Assembly: GCA_963169105.1 (NCBI GenBank)
Contig: OY720632.1
Coordinates: 7,006,001-7,070,000, forward strand
Direction of reading: 5' to 3'
DNA from: Ceriagrion tenellum
Lineage: Eukaryota; Arthropoda; Insecta; Odonata; Coenagrionidae
Length of the DNA: 64,000 bases
Position 1 is the stretch's first letter, and each line of letters starts with the position of its first letter. Made by a program: the position numbers and the translations under genes. Below, piece after piece: positions 58,726 to 64,000 of the stretch. The notes under the pieces are model-generated. The model ran no database searches. It worked only from the letters and a program-made list of their open reading frames with translations, and had not been told where the DNA came from.

Positions 58726-60149
58726 GAAGCGATGAGATGGAACAGAAGGACAATTCTCAGGCATACAGCGGTAGATGTAAGTGGATGGATACAGAGATTC
58801 GCGAAATAAGCAATGAGGCATAATTGCCTTTAGGTCAACAATATTACACGTTCCCATCGACTCAACTTGTAAACATTCTTGGACAGCCCATTCAATGGCA
58901 GTGGACGAGACAATAGCCTCGCAGAACACTTGTACACCTGATTCTCGACTCCTTAGCACGACGTATGTCTTCAGATCTGAGCGTCAGTTCTAACTTATTC
59001 ATCGAACATTAATTACACTTTTTTCTATTGGGTGAATCAGTTATCAGCAGAATTGTTGAATAACTTGTGAATAAAAGGATGCGTATAAACTTTTTTATAT
59101 CTCATTACGATGACCTACCTCCTTGTCACCATTCCCCATTAAGTCTTGGTATTTCTCTGATGAATCAAAAATGGTTTATATTAGGGTGTAAAGTATGCAA
59201 ATGAAAACCTTAAGACAGATCACGGGAGGTAGAGAGAATAGCTTGTCAAGCCAAAAGAATAATTGTTCGCAAAATAAAGCGATTTTCTGAAGTAGTTCTC
59301 TATCCTCGCCTAAAGCTCTACTCGCCTGTTTCAGCTAAACTCAACCCAAGAGTCTTGGACCACTTTTTCAGCTTTTCTCCAAAATACTCATCACTAGCTT
59401 TGTTCCTTTTTTTACACCTCGAGAGCTCCCTTCCGTAATTTTTTCGCGATATTTCGCGATTTTTTGTCTTCCCCAACCAGGCCTTTACTTTAGTTGGCTT
59501 GGAAAGATGGAGTGATGCAGCAGGGAAATCCCAGAAAACAGGAATCTCACCGCATCGATTCATAATTCAGACGCGAGCACGAAGTTTTTCTTTACGTGTT
59601 TCCCACCTTCCTGCATTATGTACTCGACTCGCCGCACCGCAGCGCCACCGTCGTCTGGAGAAAGAGGGAGAGAAGTTGGAGGTTAGGAGAAAAGGAAGGA
59701 GGTGGATTGGGAGTTAGGGAGGAAGAGAGGAGAAGAAAGTTTATTGCGCCGACGCCTCGCCCCTTGAGCCGAAACAGGTGTTCTCCACTTATTCTTTGGT
59801 CAAGCCCCTCCACCCCTCTTCTCGCTTCTTAGCAACGCCACGCCGCTCGACCGCCACTCCCTCTCGTGCGGAAACTTTGTTTCACTCCTCGCCCCTTCTG
59901 CGGAAAGGAATCGCATGGTCCCACTTCTTAATGATATACGAACTTCCTCCTCATTCTCCGCTCCTCGTACATCTTCCACCTGCTAACAATGTTACTACTC
60001 CTCATCCTCGAACCTCTCCTATTTTGCATGCACATAAGACCACAACACAAAGGTTCATGAATCAAATTTACACGGCAAATTCTCTATCAGGGAATTTACA
60101 TTTGATATTGATTGGAAAAAAGAAACTAAGTATGACACTGAACAACAAA
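58726..60149. other. No gene recognised; pyrimidine/purine islands
   Basis: The 90-codon minus frame at 58687-58959 starts upstream of the CR1 copy and runs into it; its first 75 residues are not recognised. A mixed G-rich then C-rich island at about 59630-59900 gives long frames on both strands without motifs. Confidence 0.45.
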
Positions 60150-60350
60150 TAATGCAATGGCATACGTTTCATAGTATGAGGCTCAACTATGTGGAAGTTG
60201 AACTTCACAAATGAAAAAGTAACTATGTTTCCTTCCACAGATTTACTTTCAGAAGAAAAGGTACCTGATAATGACACTGCTGTGTCGAAACATGTTGTGT
60301 GAAGAAAATAAATCTGTGGAAGGAATCCAAGTTACCTTTTCATTTGTGAA
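60150..60350. repeat. Inverted repeat with hammerhead-like motif
   Basis: Arms about 60204-60254 and 60302-60350 are imperfectly complementary (both contain TTCACAAATGAAAA and CCTTCCACAGATTTA in left-arm orientation). The 60150-60204 flank is the inverted counterpart of 45149-45200. It is the same repeat family as the 45.0-kb palindrome but more diverged. Confidence 0.7.
60260..60300 (+). ncRNA. Hammerhead-like motif, one core base altered
   Basis: GGTAC stem I side, core CTGATAA at 60265-60271 (one base off CTGANGA), linker T, perfect stem II GACAC/GTGTC with TGCT loop (60273-60286), core GAAA (60287-60290), self-complementary ACATGT, U, then GTGTG. The A replacing the conserved G of the first core should impair catalysis. 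Confidence 0.55.
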
Positions 60351-60752
60351 ATGCAATGGAATATACCTTTTTAGTTTGTACGAAAAGGGGATGGCTCTGT
60401 TTATGGGAAAAGAAATGCATGAGTTTTTTTTTCGATTACGAGATCGTATGATATTCTTCGTAATATTTTCGAGGAAATACCCTGGAGATTTCTCATATCA
60501 CTACTGGTTCAAATTTTGAGTATTTAAAAAATATGTGGTTGACTGATGGGCAATTATTTTGATTTTATACTTGACAAATGTAACTCAAAGGCTGAATGAG
60601 ATTAAAGCACAACCCTGAATAGTAGAGGTTATTAATTTAAATATAAGAATCAGTGTTTTAAGTGAAGGAAATCATATCAATGATGTAAGGGCATCACCAT
60701 AGAGTAGTCCTACGCCCTAATCAATGCCACAGGTAAAATGACCGCGGATTTC
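60351..60752. other. No gene recognised
   Basis: AT-rich spacer between the inverted repeat and the LINE fragment. Confidence 0.5.
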
Positions 60753-61130
60753 CAATGGCATTCTGTTTAGAAACATGGATAGTTAAAAAGAAAGATGAAT
60801 AGTAATTAGAATGTTTAGAAATGTGGCTGTGGAGAAAAATGCTTGAGGTGAAGAGGACGGATAAAATGAAAAATGAGGAAGTACTAATGACAATAGGAGA
60901 AGAAAGAAAATGCTGAGGGAAATCAAAGAGAGGAATACAGCTTGGAAGGGACATGTATTAAGCCAAAATTGTCTTTTTAGAAGAACTATTGAAGGAAAAA
61001 TAGAAGGAAAGCGAGGAAGGGGAAGAAGAATAAAGGGAATTCTCGGTGACATAAAAAATGGCCGAAGTTACAGGCAAATGAAAGAAGATGCTCAGGACTG
61101 ACAGCGACGGAGGGCATCCAGTTGAAACCT
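60753..61130 (+). pseudogene. Non-LTR retrotransposon C-terminal relic
   Basis: Plus frame reads CLETWIVKKKDE, two stops, LEMWLWRKMLEVKRTDKMKN, EEVLMTIGEERKMLREIKER, then AWKGHVLSQNCL, RTIEGKIEGKRGRGRR and GRSYRQMKEDAQD. This is the ETW, EMW-WR-ML, TDK--NEEVL, W-GHVL, IEGKIEGKRGRGR block series of a common arthropod LINE group, different in detail from the fragments at 11.0 and 55.3 kb. In-frame stops and lack of the RT show it is dead. Confidence 0.78.
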
Positions 61131-61905
61131 GTCAGTAGACAGATTCCACTAAGAAGAGAAGAGACTGTTTCGAAGCACATTTAATTTATTTGTACGCCAG
61201 GAATATTACAGAAGATAGGCGAAAGAGATCGAAAGGGAGAGAGAGAGAGAGGAGGTGGAAGAAAAAGAGAGAAGGAAGGAATAGATAAATGAAAATAACG
61301 ACGTTGAGATGAATGGAGAGATAGAGAGAGAAGAGAGAGAAAAAGATTCTGATCGCTTCATTAGGGTTCATTCTCTCGGACACGAGGGAAAACAAGTAAC
61401 CATCAGAGAGAGAGAGAGAGAGAGATAGAGAGAGAGAAGGGGGAGTTGAGAGGTTGGAAACAGAGAGAGAGAGTGGCTGGGATGGAATCTTTCCATTCGG
61501 TGGCGAAGATAGTTGCGGAGAAGCAGAGGTTGTTGGGCGTGGGTCGACGCGACGTAAGGAATATGAGCGTGGAAGTCTGTTGAGAATGTGTTCGCTCTTG
61601 ATCATGTACGCTGGTGGTCAGTGGATATGAAGAGAGCGAAATAAATGTGACAAGAGTGGAATATGGGAGGAAGGAGAACGCATAAAAAGGTGGTAATGAA
61701 AATAACAATTAATTTAGCCCAAACAGGTGCCCCCAATCACATGTACTATAATAAAAGGTGAACCTAATATAAAAAGAAATAGAACTAATACACATTACAC
61801 CACATTGCAAAAATACAAAAGTACAAAATTAAACATATACACAAAATTCCATGAATTGGCCCATTATAAAATATCCAGTCGCTATCTTTTTTAAGCAGTT
61901 TAAGT
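61131..61905. repeat. GA-rich low-complexity tract
   Basis: From about 61220 to 61490 the + strand is dominated by GAGA runs, including interrupted (AG)n at 61404-61436. The 139-codon minus frame here is Ser/Leu/Phe-rich and follows from the repeat, not from a protein. The rest (61700-61900) is AT-rich. Confidence 0.8.
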
Positions 61906-62220
61906 TTAAGGAGTTAGAAAAAAATCAACATTGTACAGCTCGTTTGCTGCCGCAATAACTCGAGGAATACAAGAGTGTTGAAATAAATTATTTTTCGCAA
62001 ACGGCTGTACAAATGAGGTCAGCTGCCGTGTTCTACGTACCGGCACCCTGAGGTCAAAAAACCCAACCATATGTTCACAATCAATCATTCCATTTAAAAC
62101 CTCATATACAAAGGTAACATCAAAAACCTTCCTTCTGAGCCATAAGTGTTGAATTCTATACCTTTCACTGAGAGCAGTATAATAATCCCTGCTGCAGACG
62201 ATTATTTCTTTGTGACATAG
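61906..62220 (-). pseudogene. Non-LTR retrotransposon ORF2 C-terminal end
   Basis: Minus frame open for about 105 codons to a TAA at the left. Blocks: YYTALSERYRIQHLWLRRKV, FDVTFVYEVLNGMIDCEHMV, FFDLRVPVRRTRQLTSFVQP, NLFQHSCIPRVIAAANELYN, VDFF. The series L-ERR--FD--F-Y--LNG-IDC, L--R-P-RRTR, N-F-HS-IPR----N-L matches the extreme C-terminus of several LINE groups that lack an RNase H tail. No start codon is expected, since it is a 5'-truncated piece; an in-frame TGA lies just upstream. Confidence 0.65.
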
Positions 62221-62494
62221 TCATGTAATAAAACACAGTTGCACTCTTTCAAACATATAAAAAAGGTTTTCCATCCCGGATGGAAAACTGCAGGACGAAT
62301 GTCTGCAATCCGGCCATGACAGAATAAACATGAAGGATTCAAATCTACGGTCTCAAAGGCTACAGAAGAAAAGAATAATTTGGGAAATAATGGTGTTTTT
62401 ATGATCTGGTACTTTTCCGACGTGCTAAAGTTAGGGATTCGTCTTTTTAATAAACTTTACACCCTCAGGCGTCACTTCGTGTAAGTATTTTATA
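62221..62494. other. No gene recognised
   Basis: Possibly further decayed LINE sequence. A short direct palindrome TTTTCCATCCCGGATGGAAAA lies at about 62267-62287. Confidence 0.4.
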
Positions 62495-62547
62495 CTTGAA
62501 TCCATATTAAAACCATCCTTGTATTTCTCCACTAATATGTATTAGTT

Positions 62548-62583
62548 CACTACGCGTTTCGCATATTGCTGCATCCTCAGGTA
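62548..62583 (-). ncRNA. Hammerhead-like motif, intact core (left arm)
   Basis: Minus strand: core CTGAGGA (fits CUGANGA), linker T, stem II GCA/TGC, core GAAA, self-complementary ACGCGT, A as the cleavage-site base (triplet GUA), then GTGAAC pairing with TTTTAC as a 5-bp stem I including one G-U. All conserved core bases are present. Stem II is only 3 bp, so stability is uncertain. Confidence 0.55.
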
Positions 62584-62907
62584 AAATTATTTACATGCTA
62601 TTTATTGATAGTTATTTTTTTTAATAGATAGATAGATTTATTGATAGATAGAACGGGAGGGGGGAGTTGGGGATGTTGGGAGTTCGGGTGGAAAGACAGG
62701 GGAACATAGGTTAGGGGTTGTAAAAAGGGAATTTTTTTCGGCAAGGAGTGGGGAGGGGTGCGGAAATAATTTCCCTTTCTCACCAGCCCCTAACCTATGT
62801 TCCCCTGTCTTTCCACCCAAAAATAAGTTGGTTCTCCCAACTCCTCCCCCAGCTTATTGGCGATGCTTACTACCGTAACTATCAATAAATAGCATGTAAA
62901 TAATTTT

Positions 62908-62943
62908 ACCTGAGGATGCAGAAATATGCGAAACGCGTAGTGC
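62908..62943 (+). ncRNA. Hammerhead-like motif, intact core (right arm)
   Basis: Plus strand: core CTGAGGA at 62910-62916, linker T, stem II GCA/TGC with loop GAAATA, core GAAA (62930-62933), self-complementary ACGCGT, A, then GTGCAC. Stem I is weaker (3 bp) than in the left-arm copy because of a base change. Confidence 0.52.
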
Positions 62944-62995
62944 ACTAATAAATATTAGTGGAGAAATACAAGGATTGTTTTAATATGAATTCAAG

Positions 62996-64000
62996 ATTCA
63001 TCTCTGATTCTCCGCCAAGTCAGGCTCTCCATACTGGCCGTCACCTCAAATGTATCGACATCGTTGCAACATGCTGCCGACAAACTTCCCCTCGTTATGT
63101 CAAGACACAGAACAAGTAGAAAGTACTTAGGCAAATGTAAATTAACAAAACTAAAATCCCACAAGATTAGCTGAAGCCACTAACATGAATCCAGGAATAC
63201 CAAAAATAACGAAAAACCACGAGCTTCCAAATTAGGGTTAACGTTCACAGACAGGTTTACACGGGAACTTTGTGACGGAGGGAAGATCAGAGATCTTCAT
63301 GAAACACTGCCCGCCTATGCTGAAAAAACATCTAATGGAGAACCACGCTCTTCTACCAAATTTGAAGCGTGAACGGTAGCGAGGGAAATTTTTCTCACAA
63401 AAAAATGCCAGTCTAAAGACAAACTCTTTTCAAAATTCGGGTGAGAAGATGAGAAAATCAGCGACTTACAGGTAATCAAGGACGAACCGCTGATATAATA
63501 CGTATATTTCACCATAGCTTACCTAATTACAAATCTGGTATTCAAAAGTCAGTCAAAATTAATATCAAATTTTGAGATAAAAATCTTGGCTTTTGCGGGG
63601 TGCCCGACCCGGCAGAGACCTCGCGAATAATTGTAGAAACTGATGGTAATGCTGGTGATAATATGAAAAATTACAATGTACCCGCTTCAGAGTGTCCCCT
63701 TGAATTCAATTTCATAGCAATTTGGTTCACTTTAGGCTACCCCACCATTTTTCATTATTTTCATCGAACTTTCAAGCGTTCGGTTCAAAAGGCTTATTGC
63801 ACCTGGAATTCAACATCAGAAAAACAAGCAGAGAGATGCCTGGACGGTAGGAAAGTCACCCAGGATGACGACAGGACCCTCGATCCCTATTACCAGCCTC
63901 TCCACCACTGCACGCAATTGAACCTACACCGAGGGTAGCATCACGATATAGTAAGTGTCGTAAGAGTGGGCGTTTGCGAACTTCGGATAATATCTTAGGA
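62996..64000. other. No gene recognised
   Basis: A 112-codon frame at 63600-63938 (+) has no domain that I recognise, and there is no splice or promoter evidence. It might be an exon, but nothing supports that beyond length. Confidence 0.4.

Larger units (their letters stand above)
62495..62995. repeat. ~500-bp palindrome with a hammerhead-like motif in each arm
   Basis: Outer arms about 62495-62615 and 62875-62995 and inner arms about 62651-62740 and 62763-62850 are reverse complements around a centre near 62750. Outer arms share ATAGCATGTAAATAATTTTA and the ribozyme-like block; inner arms share GGTGGAAAGACAGGGGAACA and TAGGTTAGGGG. A (GATA)-type microsatellite (about 62624-62650) occurs only in the left arm. 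Inverted terminal repeats with hammerheads fit a Penelope-like element whose interior is lost, or a fold-back copy. Confidence 0.8.

Noticed and set aside
61186..61605. 139-codon open frame on the minus strand
   Set aside because: It is the translation of GA-rich simple sequence and has no complexity beyond Ser/Leu/Phe runs.
63600..63938. 112-codon frame near the right edge
   Set aside because: No domain, signal peptide or splice evidence; length alone is not enough in a eukaryotic genome of this composition.
1..64000. CRISPR array, rRNA, bacterial operons or phage genes
   Set aside because: No regular spacer-repeat array, rRNA core sequence, ribosome-binding-site spacing or long adjacent frames is present; the content is eukaryotic repeats.

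Overview
This window looks like non-coding, transposon-filled DNA from an animal nuclear genome, most likely an arthropod and probably an insect. It is AT-rich, the longest uninterrupted reading frame is 181 codons, and nothing resembles bacterial gene spacing, operons, rRNA or CRISPR. The mobile-element mix supports an arthropod: an R1-clade LINE relic, many CR1/L2-type LINE tails, a mariner element, tRNA-headed SINEs, TTAA-flanked (piggyBac-type) and TAA-flanked (Harbinger-type) DNA elements, and inverted repeats with hammerhead-ribozyme-like cores of the kind known from Penelope-like elements. I cannot name the species. All family calls come from reading translations and repeats by eye; no search was run.

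Layout. 0.8-3.1 kb: a decayed R1-clade LINE on the minus strand, split by a SINE copy rearranged into a hairpin. 5.5-6.3 and 9.5-10.3 kb: two 5'-truncated CR1-type LINE copies. 11.0-11.65 kb: the C-terminal part of another decayed LINE. 16.1-16.2 kb: a possible exon encoding the start of a THAP zinc finger, the only candidate for a non-LINE, non-mariner coding exon. 17.5-18.2 kb: a TTAA-bounded piggyBac-like non-autonomous element. 23.7-25.3 kb: a 554-bp TTAA MITE beside a mariner element that has lost its catalytic core. 25.8-28.35 kb: a hammerhead-bearing inverted repeat, a SINE and a second MITE. 31.0-33.2 kb: a Harbinger-like MITE and the best-preserved CR1 copy (reverse transcriptase motifs visible). 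37.4-38.6 kb: an upstream segment of a CR1-like LINE. 42.9-45.2 kb: Penelope-type hammerhead remnants, including a 74-bp-arm palindrome with one mismatch. 47.0-48.7 kb: an inverted duplication enclosing a CR1 tail and the third MITE. 50-58.7 kb: more CR1 tails, a SINE, a non-LTR LINE C-terminus and a possible solo LTR. 60.1-63.0 kb: another hammerhead inverted repeat, two more LINE C-termini, and a ~500-bp palindrome with a hammerhead-like core in each arm.

There is no gene network to describe. The parts are independent mobile-element insertions of different ages, nearly all broken. The most interesting theme is the set of small hammerhead-like RNA motifs, in several sequence families, that share one architecture: short stem I, CUGANGA-type core, hairpin II, GAAA-type core, and a tiny self-complementary stem III. 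Stretches between elements show no supportable genes; many contain strand-biased polypurine/polypyrimidine islands that produce misleading open frames.
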